Under the pieces are notes generated by a model. It was not told the origin of the DNA. It made no database searches and worked only from the letters and a program-made list of their open reading frames with translations. A stretch of DNA of 64,000 bases from Paragonimus westermani (taxonomy: Eukaryota > Platyhelminthes > Trematoda > Plagiorchiida > Troglotrematidae): contig QNGE01000131.1 of assembly GCA_008508345.1 (NCBI GenBank), forward strand, positions 118,468 to 182,467, given 5' to 3'. The position numbers were made by a program, and so were the translations under genes. Positions 13,101-28,100 of this stretch are shown here, in pieces; positions within the stretch are counted from its first letter, which is position 1; every line of letters starts with the position of its first letter.

Positions 13101-16100
13101 TTGGTGATATTTCGTCTTGCAAACATTTACATGTTGACAGGTTACAAAAGTGGCGTTAGAAACACATTGAAGAGATACATTGACTGTTTGGATGAAAGGA
13201 CAGTTTGTATGAGCTGGATTTTCTCAAGTCAATTGATGAATTCAATTAGTGTAATTCCATTCTGAAGGGTCAATCGGAAGCTATTATACTGTGAACTACT
13301 TCAAGAAAAAAACATGGAAATCTCTAGCACGTTACCGACATTTATAATATTTGCCCTCATACATGGGCAAGTATTTCGAAACAGCTCATACCGAAAAAGA
13401 AGCATACGACCAGTTGGAAACTGAGACAAAATAGTCAGTGATGAAAATGAAATTCAACGAGTCCCAGGAACTCGATGACGAGGCATGACCATAACATTAT
13501 CTGATGGGGCTAACAGGGCAATTAGTGAACGCTTTACAAATATGAGCGCAAAACTTGACAAGCAACCTGTCAGTGATAGAATAGTGCCACAAACGTCATC
13601 GCGAAGAACACGGAAATACAAGCAGTTCTTGGTCCGCAGCTGAGATTAGTTCACCTAAATTTCGAGTCCAACAACCTCTCGCCTATCACAAGAACGTACA
13701 GTTGGTGCAAAAGTACTCAGATTTACCCTCTACAACAATGTTTGGCTACCAAATGAATTTTTTGGGAAAAATGGATTGAGTCTTATCACACCACCAAAGC
13801 CTACATATAAGTGACTGGGATAGAGTGAAATCGAAATACAAGTCACAAGATTAGTGGCCATCGAGCAACCCATGGGCTGTTACGGTCGACTAACAAGACC
13901 GCTTGTTCCATCATGAGCACAGGGCCGTAAGGATGTGAAATCTAGTTCCTTGTTTACTGCTAAATCGCAACACAGACGAAGTATCAAAGAAGGTCCAGGA
14001 ATCTTGGGCGACGAAACAGAACACCGATGTAAAAGAAGTAAAGAAATAAATAAAACAATCAAGCCGCGAGCGCAATTTCAACTTTTCTAACCAGTCCCGT
14101 AACCCCACGATCTTAGCCCTGGAAACAGGGGATAGCTGTCCAAGTTCCATTCTTCCGACGAGGAACGAACATGAAGTTTCACCAAAATTCTGTCGATAAA
14201 CCCATATCACGATCAGTCAATACGGAAAAACCAGTGTGATACAAGTTGTATGTCATGCAGGGCAGATTCAGTAAAGCCGAACAGCTCAAAGTAATCAAGA
14301 AATCGCTGTGGATTGTAGAACAGAGCAAACAGGACAGTTGTCCCGCCACCCACCAGGGTGAGCTAACAACCTGAGCAACAAGCTTAAGCGAGAGCTATCA
14401 GAAAATTCAAGTATGATGCAAATGGAGTAGACGATAAAAAACCAACTCACGAACACCAGAGAATCAAAAGCCGGTTGTATACGAGGAGATACAGCACTAA
14501 CGAGTTTCGACAGGAGTGACAGTTAAACCTAATGATTCGTTTCACGGGCAGCCGACCAGGAACGTGTAGCCGAGTGAGAAGTCTGTAATCCTTCAGCAAC
14601 ATTACCATGTGGTCACACTAGAATGTTCTTATTTATTCTTCGTAGAAAGATGGGTTCGCCGATCAGTCAAGCACTTTCTTAAACGAACGATTTCATCCGT
14701 GATTACCATTAGGTTACCTGAATGAGTACTCAATGTTGGGCAACTATTCGGAGCAACCACGACTTTGCACATCGACCTGCAGTGACCACTTGGACTAGCG
14801 TATTTTCATAAATGGACACTCTCCCGAATCGACGGATCAACCTGAACATCGGTCACAACCGAGTGCGCTAGAATGTTCCAGACGTAATGATGCAACCAAA
14901 TATGAGCAACGATCAGCTACTAACTATCAGTCGTCTCGACCACTCCTCAGTATTAAAAATGCGCCTTGAGGGGAACTTTGGACGCAAACAACTGGAACCA
15001 CCCCATCACTTGCAATAAATTAATGATTAATGTTCAGTGAGGAGGCTGAAAACAAATTACATTGTGAAATGGGAATAATGTTGTATGGTGACACATTGCA
15101 ACACACAAAGACTAACGACTTTGTCTTACAACCTATCCACATCGTTCCAAAGGGTTATACACAATCAACTTCATGAAATAAAATTAGAAAATTGCCACCT
15201 GAAGCGAAAAGCCAAGAATTCTCCAAGTCCCACGAACATGTAGACAGTTTTATGCACGCAAATGTGAGTGTGTGAGGATGAGATAACGATTACAACAAAT
15301 TTACCTTCCACTTTGATGGAACGGCAAGGCCAACACCACACCCCGTCTTCAGCACGGAGGGGCAATCAACCTAACAATAACTCCAGCAAACACTTACTGA
15401 CTTTATGGACGAAAAAATGACATGATCGAATTAGAGGGTGAAATGCATCGAATCAGTGCCAATGAAAACTAATCTCTCAACCAATTTCGAGAGAAGAGAA
15501 CAGTGTCGAAATCCAAAAAAATGACTGGCTTGCGGCGTGCGTGTTTGTGTGTGCGCACTGATCAGACTGAATATAAGGTCTGACGACAAAGTAAGCAGTG
15601 AATGAAGGCAACTAACAGTAGCAAGTATAGTAGCATTGCAAACACAAAACACGTAGTAGAAGTTTCATCAGAGCAGTAAGAAGATATAGATTGCGACGTG
15701 GTAACACTTCGTCTACTCTCACCAGTCGCAAACGTAAAACACGCCAGTTATAATATGCATCATACAAACAGGGACTAGACACGCCTACAAGCACGCCAAG
15801 TACTGTGTAATCAAGAGCATGGCAACCCGATAGGCTCCCCTAACAATTTTTGTACACATAAAGTCGGCTGGTGAGGTAGGATAAGCCAGTAACGGTATAA
15901 GTCTTTTTTCTGCTCTGATGAAGTGGTTAAGGGGAACCCAGCGTTACAATAGACGTTGCCAGTGGGGAATTGCTTCGCTTATAATCATGTTCAGGCAGTG
16001 GAACCACGATGTACATAATACATCCTGCGGGTATCCACAGATAACAGTAGATGAGAAAGCGAGGTTCGAATGTACGTCTAAATCTTCAGAGGTTACACAG

Positions 16101-19100
16101 ACAGAGCATACGGAAATCGCATTCGCGGTAGAAGGATTACATTGATGGAAATAGTTAGGTTAGAGAGGACAAAGCTGACATCAACCGAGGAGAAGGCGGT
16201 TAATCAGGTTCAATGTTGTGACGTTATACAACTGACTTGTCTCTGCGAATAACCAACGAAACAGGAAGACGAAAACCACAAGAAGGCCTTCTTGCAAACC
16301 CAGTCATGTTATTTACATACCGCAGCATGTTTGTCTACAAGGCGCAGGCATCTTGAGGTTGGACATCTGAGTCTAGACACAGGAACTGTGTGAACTCAAT
16401 CTAACCCCTTTCTCCTCAATTGTTTAAAAAGTATTGCTGATTATTATTTCGGTGGTTGAATAGCAGTTAATCAGTGCTAGTAAACAGTGACCTGTTTCTG
16501 TAGTTTATAATGAAAACCATGAGGGAATCAAAAAGCGTAGTAATTAGAACTGGCTTACAGACACCTATCAAAGGCTGATTTGAGAACGGTGGAAACGAAC
16601 ACAGTTTTCAGAATTCAATATTCTCATATCTAAAGGGGCTAAAACACAGGTCGGAAAGATAAAAGAGAAACGGTAGGGTACTGGTTTGCTTGAAAAAACA
16701 AGCATGCATTTTTTAAGGAAAAGAAAACGCCAGCAACCATTAACCGTGCTGAAAAATACACTCAAAGTGGTATATATGCGCCTACTCACGAAGACCAACA
16801 AGAGCTCCAGTCATAAATCCGGTCAGCGAATCAAACAACAAATATTCCTATTCATTAGTATTTGGCAGCCTTTGCGATGACGAGGAGAAATTGACTGAAG
16901 ATGTACCTTTCTATCACAGACAATAACGTAGGAAATAAGTGTCTTTCCGATCAAGGAATTGAACTTAGAACAGGAAGAACGCCGATTTTTATAGCACAAC
17001 CGGCTAAGAAGAGAGAATTACGGTAAGCGGTGACCAATTTAAAGCACCAGTGTCTACAGTGGAGAAGAGCTCTGCATACTGTGCACAAGTATAATAATTA
17101 TTCGAAGAACTACGACCATGATAAGCAGAAGGCTTGAAAAGGAAAACTGAACTGAGAGTCACACCAACATTGTACCATCCGCAAAACGTTCATGAATAGT
17201 GTATGGCATGAAGCCAACAATAATTACTCCACTGAATCGTGAGGTTGAAAGAAATGTGTTATGCGACAGGTGTAGGAAGTTTCACCATCGAATGGATGGA
17301 GCTGAGATAACTGAGCATTCATATACCCGCTTAATCTCATGACAGTTAAAAGGATAAAGAAACGGAGGTTAATTTGCCATCACGATATGACACATTATCG
17401 TACAACAACTGACTTCTAAGGCAAATGAAACATACACAGGTTTTAGCTGATTATGGAAACAATTACGAAATAACTAATGCGCACACTTGCTGAACTCATT
17501 CTGACAACATGTGGAAGCTTGTTGGTTTCTGGAGACGCGTTGCCCTTCTGCAATCAAATGTGTCCTTTGGATTAGTTTTTTGATTCTGTGGTGAAACGCC
17601 ATGCAGAAAGGTGAAATCAATATTGGTATACCGTCGATCAGGCTGTCTCGCCTTCAAACTGAAAATCTCAGCTACACCGAGGCCAGGTTTTCGGATGAAC
17701 ATCCAATGCACTTCTGTCAACTTGGTTGATGTTCAATGTAGACTTTCGTTCGTTTACTCTCGCCTCTTAAGCTCGTTTATTTCAGCAGCGGCCCAGGTGA
17801 ACTTCTCGTATTGTCTGTCAATCGCCGGTTATGAGACAGTCAGTGTGTAAGGCAAAATGTTCAAACACGTAGTCACAAAACAAAAACACTTTTCGACTCA
17901 ACCATTCAATTTCATCCGTTCTGCGTTTCATCGCTGTTTCTAAATCGCAGGGACATACCGCTGGTTGCAGTTTTCAAGTAGAAAATACAACTTACAATGT
18001 AAAAAAAACTTCCATCTAAAAAGCATGTATACTTCTTTCCGGTTCCGCCCCTTTAGTTGAAGTTGTTTGACAGATTTTGGTCTAGCGTTTCTTGTTTGTT
18101 GAGCATATTACCCTAAAGGGCTATTCGATCAAAGTTTCCGCACCAGCCACCGGTTATGAGCTCTGGACATGGCCCGAAACCGCTGAGATAATCCACCAAA
18201 TGTCGGAACAGATACGACTCCAGCTAGTTCAAAGGGCACAACATGAAAAGGTCACTTACAATCCTCAGCATGTAAGCTTCGACAGCACTGCATCCGTCGT
18301 TGGTGCTTACACATAACTGCCATAACAATATAAAAATGTTCTGGTTTCAAGGCGAAAGAAAGCAAGAGACACAGTTCACATAACTCTTAAGTTTCTTATG
18401 CCTGTACATGAAAATAAAAACAACGTGCCAATCCCGTGTAAACAATCAAACAAAAAGTTGCGCCGCTCTGTTCAAGGCATGAAGACTTCTATATTTAGGA
18501 ATATGGAACAGCTGGACAGAAATGTGCAATATGAAACAACAGTATACCTTGAAGACCAGTGTATACAGCTTTCCTTATTTTTCTTACACGTTACGTGTTG
18601 AACGTTTGCACTGTTTACAATCACCAACTGAGAAGTCATGAGGACACTTCAAGCGTTGAAATTGTCGGGTCAATTGAAACTGGATAACGAAGAAGTCTGC
18701 TAGATGAATACAACCTCGAACAACGCAACAGTGACCGATATGCTCAGATTACGAGAAACAAGTAACGTCCGTGATATCAAAGAGAAACCTGCTCTGGAAT
18801 TGTTAGTGAGCAACAGACACATCGTTGTACTACCATCTAACAGAACAATATTATTTTTGCCCAACAGAAGTAATTATGTCTCAAAGGTCCAGGCCCAGCG
18901 CAGCGATCAAACGGTCCACATGACATTCTATGGAAAGCAGAAAACAGTCAAAACTCTAGGGAATAAATTACACAGAGAAATACTGAGCCTCGAAAAACAC
19001 GGAGCCAGTGACAAAACCCCCGAACGAGCCCAAACCTACCATAAACTCCTACCTTGAGATTCCACAGACGGACTAAAATTCCCAAAGACAATAGACTCTT

Positions 19101-22100
19101 GACACTGATCGTTTCGACCGGAGGAGCCTCAGAAGATAAGCTGGGGAGACTCCTATGTAGGTTAACGCAACCGATATTCGGAAATAGCCGTTTGAATAAA
19201 CACAGCGCCTCTGACTATCTTAACAAAATAGAAAACATGAAGTAGGAACAGGAAATCATAGTAACGTTCGACGTTCGCTCGCTAGTTGCTTGCACCCCGA
19301 ACGAACTAGTGTTAAACGCACTAGCCGGTATGTTACAGGACAATGCGCAATGGCAAGAACACACCATCGTAGATCTAGCAAAAAATTACACAGGAACTTA
19401 CCAACATTTTGACGACACAGTATACCAACAAACACCGGGAGCATTAATGGGATCACCGTTTGCTGGAACCGTTAAGTAATTCTTTGAAAGAACTGCGTTC
19501 CAGGAAAACGGTCAAAAATTTTTACTGAGGCACATAGATGCATTTTTTATCAGCAAACATATGAGGGAGACAGTTTCAGACGAGACCAGTAATAAGATAT
19601 TAACGCAATTTCAATTTGCCCAAGAACTGCAGACCAATGTCCCAATTTCAGTCCTGGGAATTATTATATTACAGAGACAATCTGATGGAACCAAATGGAG
19701 GACAAAACATCGCAAACCAACAACCACTGACACTACTATCGTTCAACAGCAACTATCCGATCATACGTAAGAAGACTCAAGTGCAAACTCTAGGTCGTAG
19801 AGCAACCATACAATGCAGCAAGCACAAAATACAAGAGGAAGAGAACCTTTCCCCAAGTTGTTCATGTTAAATGACTGTCCTAGAACATTCACAAATGCGT
19901 GTGCCAGAACCCGGCTGGATATTGCTTCTGACTACACCAGAAATAAAATCGCTAACTGGACGAAAAAACGGAACCTTGCAGAAAAGAGGGGATACTGTGG
20001 AAAAATCTCGAGTTAACATCGCTCGCAGACCAACAAAAGCCCCCGAAATGATCATCGTAAGGTCAAAGATCCGACTGAAGTGCATGGAAGTATGGGTGTA
20101 GTATACTCTATTCTCTGCCAAGGCCGTGACCAAGCCTACGAAGAAGAAACGAGTAAACAGTTGAAGACGTGTCTAAACGAGTACCACTTAACATTGAGAT
20201 AGACAGATCAGACTGCACATCTTTGGCGATAGTGTGCAACCACAGGTCATGAAACCGAACATTCGGGACCCAGCGGGATCGAACTAGCGAAAGAGAGACA
20301 GCGGCGAATAGCTTGAAGTAAACTTTTTCTACAATACTTCTAGCAGATATTGATCCCTATGTGCACCATGCTTCGTTAGCCACACACACGAAGAAGACCA
20401 ACAGACATGCCGATGAACAGGTACACTAGCTGTAACTTTTCTAACGTCACGGCTTGACAGCGGATCCTAGTGTAGATCTCAAACGTTATGCTGAATACCC
20501 ATCGCTTCGTGCTAGTCTGTAATGCATTTACATTTATATACATAGATATAGTATGACTGGAACTGAAAGTTGTGTAAACTTTGGTGAACATATGAGACGG
20601 AACGATTTGACTATGAGCTGGACATTTATTCCAATATACATTGCACATCCAACTGTTTCACAAAGCATACAACACTAAGACTTACTCGAAAAATTTTGTC
20701 CAGTTGATCAATGGAATCTTTGGAACCGGGAAACGTTGCCACACCGGAAACCATTTCAGTGAAGATACAACCAACGCCCCTGTAATAGACAGCAACGGAA
20801 CAAAATGTTGTTGGTCGATATCACTCAAGATCAGAAACGTGTGAATTAAAAAAGGAGGAGCGAAGAAGATGTTTGTTTCCGACTGTCTGACAGAACCCAT
20901 AGCAAACAAGAGTTTCATGTGTCCAAATCAAGAAAAATTGAGCGCAATTCATGAAAACAGGTATAAAATTGCATTAAACAAAAGCATATATTTAGTTGAT
21001 CAGTTGCCCCGATCTCCAGCGAAATAAACAGCTTGAAAATTCAATCTACATTGTGTACGGACACTGCTTAGGCCCGTCCAACACGTTGAAAATGGTGAAA
21101 ACAAACGAGAAGTCATAAGGTTCGTATAAGCCTAGTAATCAACCAACACGCCATCATCCACATAGAAGGCAGACACATTTAGGAGGCAATTGTGTAAAGC
21201 TTGTTGAAAGAATAAAGAAATTGTATGGTTCCACCACTCTTAAGTACACTAATAGGAAATTCATCTTCTCACATTATGCTTCCGACAGTTGCGGATTGAA
21301 TGGTTAAGCTATCCAATCGGTAACTTCACACAAAAGCGGAGAAACGAAGTTAAATTCCACTTGAAACTAAGATAACCATTCACCAACATCCGCGGATACT
21401 GAACGCTGCATAAACATACTTTATTGAATTGCCTCAATCTACCATGCTCACTGATTAGTCGGTGACCTTAATTGCTACTTTTGGTAACTGTCTTCTGGCC
21501 TTCTGATTAGAAAATGTTTGCAGATCACCAAGCACCGCACATATATATGAATGTACTTTTTATTCTGTCAGACGGTTTCGGGTGTAACCGAGTGAATTAT
21601 TACATTCGTCTTCTGATTTGACTCGGAAGCAGTTAGCTGGGTCAGTTCAGCTATTCCTGTGGATCAAGAATTACCATCCTGTCCAGCCTAAGGGGGGAAA
21701 TGTGAGTTCCGCTGAAGGTTCTTTCGTCTCGTGGTTGATTCAGCTTGATTTCAAAATGCTTGAAAGTTGTGGATAGCAAGTCGTTTGCAAAACCGTTCGC
21801 GTTTCCAGTAAATTTCAAGTGTCAAGCATAAGCCACTTATGTTACTTTGCCGTATAAAATTATAAAACTATTCAAGATCTCCAGGTAGACTGAGTTTCTG
21901 CATATGCCCAGTGAGTTCTTTCAATACTCATATTGACCTATTCTCTTTATACTATGGGGCATGTCTCTCGGTTCTCACCTTGACACGACAGCAGTAGTGT
22001 TGAAAAGAAGATGCATGAGGAAGGAGTAAAAGGCCCATCGGTTTTAGTCCTTGAATATCACAAGCACATGATTAATCCCGAGTGTTCCATGCACTTGGTT

Positions 22101-25100
22101 GTGTGGGTCAATCTTGACCAATCTCTCGAAAAAATTTCACCCGTAGGTACGGACTTCATACAAGTCCAGAACAGCCACCCAGGGTTAAACATTACACACA
22201 CCAATATGGTAAACCGTTATTCATCAATGATATGAACGTAGACCCAATCAAATTCGTCTGCATGATGCATTCACTTGATCTATTATTAACCCGTTGCATG
22301 CCAACCACCTGGACCCTTCAAAGGATTAAATAAACGTGATGGAACAGATTTTGCTTCCGTTTGCATCACGTGAGAGATTTCCGATGGAGAGGCAAAGGTT
22401 TAGATGCAAGCTCTACAGCAACAACCGGATGTGGACCTAGGTGAAGGATGCCCAAATATAGGTGCGTCTTTAGAACCGGAGAAGTATCCCACAAAATAAA
22501 CATGCGCAAGAGCGAAAACGTAGCAATCAAAAACATTGAATGCTCAAACAGAAATCGATGAAAGGCGATGAGTCCAAAGCGACCCCAGCGTGTCATACAT
22601 TTGTGGTCGGGAATCGTCTTCCCCGCTAATAGTCAATTTTCCCAAGTGCACTGGTTATTCATAAGTACGTACAGTATTTTAAGTTCAGCCCGCTTGACCC
22701 TCGGCATGACAGTTCGGCATGGAGTTGAACGACACTCAAATCCGAGGGGTAACTGGCTGTCAAGGTCAACCACAGCCATGGCCACAACAGGCGCATAGTA
22801 AACGTCTCAGTGGTCGACTACGTGAAGTCATCATGCAGACCAGAAGACAGCAGGTGCAAGCCACCGCAATACTTGGAACAGGTGTAGCAAGATAATGAAT
22901 TACAGATGAACTTTTGCGCTTGCAAACCACAGTATAAGTTTCACAATAAAATAACGTTACACCTCAGCTAATCCTTCTCATTACGATATTATCGGGAACA
23001 CTTTGTGATCTTCTTTATCGCAATGGAAAAGTGAATAAGTCCATGCTGGGCAGACAATCCCATGAAAAACAAAATGTGGCCTACAACGTAAGTGAACACA
23101 CAAGTAACAATCACTGTTCAAAATGGGGGATTATTAAACTATCAGGTCCACTACAAAGCAGAGATACCCATCAGCCACTCAGAGAAACGTCAGAGAACCT
23201 ATGATGTAGATTCACGATGGACAGAAACGGGGGTAACAGAAAACAAAATGGGACAAATGTAAAAAAAAATGGAACGGCTATTAGGCGAAGTAAGTATGGG
23301 ATCGAGCGAAACATAATGCATTTGATGATAATCAATTGTTAAGAGTTGGAAGAAAAACTTGCAACGCATCTGATACACAATCAAGTGATGGGGTAAGTTA
23401 TCTGAATCTTAACGGCGTCATTCCGTAGGTGGTAATGCTGAGTAAAGGAGGATAATCAAGGCAACCAAGATCAATCCGTGACGGGAAAGCTGAGCAATGA
23501 TTTACGAAATGAAAACCATCACGATAGTGAACAATCAACGGTGCTTCGCCGTTGTACCGTGATCAATTTTCTCGTGCTGTCGTTCGGAGTAAACAGTAAC
23601 GATCTACCCACCTGCTGAACTACATGGACGGTTCTTGACTAATTTATGATTGCAGCTCCCCAGTAAAATGCCAGGTATGCTTTCTAGCCCGTGGATAGAC
23701 TATCGGAATGATATACATACGTATGCCGTTAGAAAAAGAGGAGATAAGGAAATTCCGAGAATTTCGGCAAATTGAATAGAGGCGGGCTAAAGACGAATAG
23801 GGAGATTCTTGCTGTTTGTTCAGTGCACTCAAGGAAGTGAATCAACATGCAATGACCAGCAAGTTTACTTGAATGTCACTGAACATATGAAATTCATTTA
23901 TAAACTATAGCGCAAAAAATCCCGTTCAACATGGTTAAAAATATGAATAGGTACATAGTAGGAAGGGGAATGGAAACATTTATTGTCCTCATCGCCCAGC
24001 GAGAGTCAACTGCGATTTGCAACTACCAACGCCGTTTTATGACGAGTCCATTCTTTTCCAAATCTAGCTTCTTACAATTCCGTTGAATCAACCCTTGTCA
24101 GATTGCTAACAGTCACTGCAACTGAACGAAACGAAAGAGGCAGCATGACCCGAACGGGTACCAACTTGAAATCATTGAAAACTGGGAAGCAAATCCAACA
24201 GTTAATAAGCTAAGCTTTAGAGTAAGATAGTCAAACTGTTAAAGAATCTGATCTCACACTGCATACGCGAGTACGGACACTTTCGACCAAAAACGTCGAG
24301 TTAGAGCAATAGGCCTGAGAACACACACCACCAAACCCTAGTCTGCTGTCGTCCCGAGAGAATGGAAACCGAGGAGTTTGCCACTGATGCGGGACGAAGC
24401 AGACGGTGGACAATAATACCAGCTGTCGATAACCACTACGTTTCCCACGATTACTGAGTGTATTTTTGTTTACAGATGAAACAGACTATCGATAAAGACG
24501 ACTGAACAGAAGAGAAGGACTTTATACGACTAGGAACAGAAAATATAGTGTAGTTTCAGTATGCAAAGAGCGGCAGGTGTTTACGCATCACCTCGATCAG
24601 CTTTGTATTTAGAAAGTTCATTTTTGGCAGAAGGACGCAGAACCACAAAAGTGAACGTCTGCCAGGCTTTTTCAGTTTTTAAACCACAACCGTTCAACAG
24701 TACTGGTAAGATGCAGGGATGGGTGAAAAGTAACACTTCCAGTCGAAGTTCACGGAGGTTATTATAAAATTAGCTTAAATTACCTTTTAACAGGAAACCG
24801 TGCTTTCTTTACACTCTATCCATAAGATTTCTCGAGTCCTACTATCCATTTTTTATTACTACTGCAAGACAACACATTTTAGTTTGAGAATATTGTCACC
24901 ACTTCCTAAAAGTTACGCTAACGCACTTCTAGTAATTAAAATGAAGCTTAAATTTACGTGACCTACATGCGCAAGCTCAGGAAGTGATAGAACAATGTTG
25001 AATATGTGAAGGTAAGCCAACTCGAATCTACTTTCGGGGCGGATTAAACGACCACAAAAGAAGGGATCGACAGTTCCAGAAGCCTGAATACAACGAGAGT

Positions 25101-28100
25101 GTGGCGAGACGAACGGGAATTCGACCGGAAACCATCGAGAGAGTGGACTTTACTGAATGATTTATCCGAGATAAATCATGTCGCTTCAAAAGGAGGTTAG
25201 CAAGGCGCATGAACGGTGGTCACGGAATGGCGTTTATACAGCATAAATCATATGGCTAATTAGAAGTCAGCAAACTGTGACACTAATTTGACACGCGCAC
25301 TGTACTGAAAGGTGTAGGAGAACCTAACGTGAAAGATAGCATGGGCTCTACTGAAGTGTCAAGCCAAATAGCCTAAACAATTTTGATTTGGACAAAGCCG
25401 AAATTAGAGATGTATGCTAAACCTTGTTTGTTTGGATGACGCAAACAAGTAAGTTGATCAATAGCACACAACAGTACCAACGATTAGCACGTTCTTGTTG
25501 TATGCAATTAGTGAGTTGGATAATAGAGCGATAGGTTTTAGCACCGTGCCATTGGTGTTTTAGCAAACCTTTCGGAAAAACCAGTACACAATTGAACTTA
25601 GGAGAAATCAAAAGCATCCCGAAGAAGAGAAACGTCTCAGCGCTTGACAACAAGCTGCAATAGGGCAAAGTAAAGGAATAGCCTAGAGAAGCATACCATA
25701 TCGTACTTGTCACCCAAGGCGTTGCTAATCTCATGGTGTGTGTGTGCACAAAACGGCACGGGGCATGACACATTACACAAGAGTTAACATATGTGCATGA
25801 CCAATCAATTGAACGGATCTATGTAAAAAACGGTCAAACTTCAAAGCAGACGCAGCTGAGACTTTTTAAATTTAATCATTAATCGACTTCTCAGTATAAG
25901 ATACCGATAAACTATTAAAAAAATATGGATCGAACTGAATGAAGCTTTCTATGAATGCGATTCCGCCACGAGACTGAAGGCAACGCATTTCATTACTATT
26001 CGCAAGAGAACTGACTGTTCTAACTGAGCATAATAATCGCACAGAACTTGTGTATATGTGATGCCTAGACGAGAACGCAGCGTCAAAATAGTCCCACATA
26101 ATCGGTAGGCGTACAAAAATCTTATTTGACATCGGACGCGTCAATAGCTTGCACGTATATGCGCTTTTCAACTTTAGCATCACCCGCTAGCTAAGTCATC
26201 GAACTCTCGAATATCAGTCATGATGGGACAACTGAATATAGTATGTTTATTCATCGACTGACACAAAAAAACGGTGGGCCGGAACAATGAGTGAAAAAGG
26301 TCGAGTGCGGTTTTTGATATTTCCGACCCTTGAATAGTTTGAGGCAGTGGTGAACGAAACGAAACGAGTCACTTTAGTCAAACACTCGCGTCAAGCTTTG
26401 CAGCGAACGCCAATACGGAAATATGGGCAACTGGTTTTACTGTTAAGAACAGACAACACGCCTTAAGGTCATGCCAATAGCAAGTCATTAAGGCCATTTA
26501 TATTTAAGTCTTTCTTATCACTAAAATTCACGCACTCCCATTCTAATATCTACAAAACATAAGTAACTATGAGCTTTGCAAAACGTTGAATGTGTTTATG
26601 ACCCCTCATGTCATCGACTAATTGAACCGGACACACTCCCGTCACGTCATCCTAGCATCATTCCTACAGAAATACTCGACGTAGACGTTGAGGTCAACTC
26701 TGAAGATCATGCCGTTGGAGTATACATTAGTCGAGGGAATCTGGGGATCTCGTTGAGATCAAGTTCAAAGTTGTTGCAACCTATATGTGAGAATGGACGT
26801 CTTGGGAACCGGCTGACGGTTCGATCCGAAGTCGTTGGGTAGTCTTCCACGTGTTCAAGTGAACTTTCTTAAAAGCGAAAAAGTTATCTCTACACCTCGA
26901 CGGAGTCGACATCTTGTGGCACGACGGAATTAGGGCTAAACTACCTTTACGGATCGATCGAGTTTGAGATCCAGGCATAAACGATCCATCTGCTTAAATA
27001 TCGGCTCCTCAACTGACATGTGCTGACGCCGCATGGTGCCCTATTCTATCCACACTTAACGCATGAGCGATACGTGTCTGGGTGGTGAAGTGCACTAGAG
27101 GACATGATGCAAACGGAGCAAATTTTGTGACTCGCCCCATCAAATCATTAAGAAAAAAAGGGTGTTAAACGAATTTCCGCCAATGAGGCTTGCAATAATT
27201 TCACTTGATTTGGCGAGAAAATTGGACAGCCTACTCGATCATTGTGGAACGGGTGGGTAACTAAGTCCAAATGTGGAATTTCTGAGATCGTGGCGTTACT
27301 TCGTAGCTGGTAGAGCGCTTACTGCGTTCGAATTCAGTCGATGCTTTGATTTTTCACAGGTGGATCTCATCTAAATCACCAAATCGACCAAACCATTCAG
27401 TAATACTGTAAAATGTGTGTCCACAAAATCCTGAAAGGACTTAGTGCTTTGGTTGAGCAGTGTAGAGGGTTTCGGTAGCACAAAGTTAGAAAATCAATCT
27501 TACAAGTAATCTTTGTGGCCTTCACACACAAATGGTAAACATTTAGCAAAAAACAGACTCTATGGGCAACCGTCGTGGAAAGTAAACACTTCGAGTGGTG
27601 TTCGACAGGGCAGTCCCATCTCCATCTTCTTGATGATCTTTGTTATAGACAATATTCTAGGCGGTTTGCCCAGAGAATCCAACGATGATGATGTTAATTT
27701 TCCCCTATATACTAAATTGATAAGCATGAGGTGTGCGTCTAGTTGTGGGTGCTACATTGCTCTTTTCCGAATTGGTTTCTCCCTTGTTTCTTCCTACGCT
27801 TCAAACAGATCCAAGATTGCCTTTCTCAAGAGAAGCTCATAATAGAATTATTGATCCGTGATACAGCTGGTCAGAAAAAATGTCAGAAACGACGATGTGC
27901 TACATTCACAATGTTTTAATCTCTTTCATTTAACTCCCTTACATCCACGTTTGTGGGATATTTCTTATCACTATTGCAATGAACAACAGCGCTAGCCACA
28001 GTATCATTTGGTCGGGTTTATGGCCGTCACAGATGAACGAATTACGAGTTCGTGAGCACCAACAAAAATATAGAAAAGAAACAAACAGTTAGGTAATTTC

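Noticed and set aside
27300..27350. tRNA-like sequence: TAGCTGGTAGAGCGC followed by GTTCGAATTC
   Set aside because: The two boxes are too close, there is no anticodon arm, and acceptor ends do not pair. It is at best a deleted tRNA relic and may be chance.
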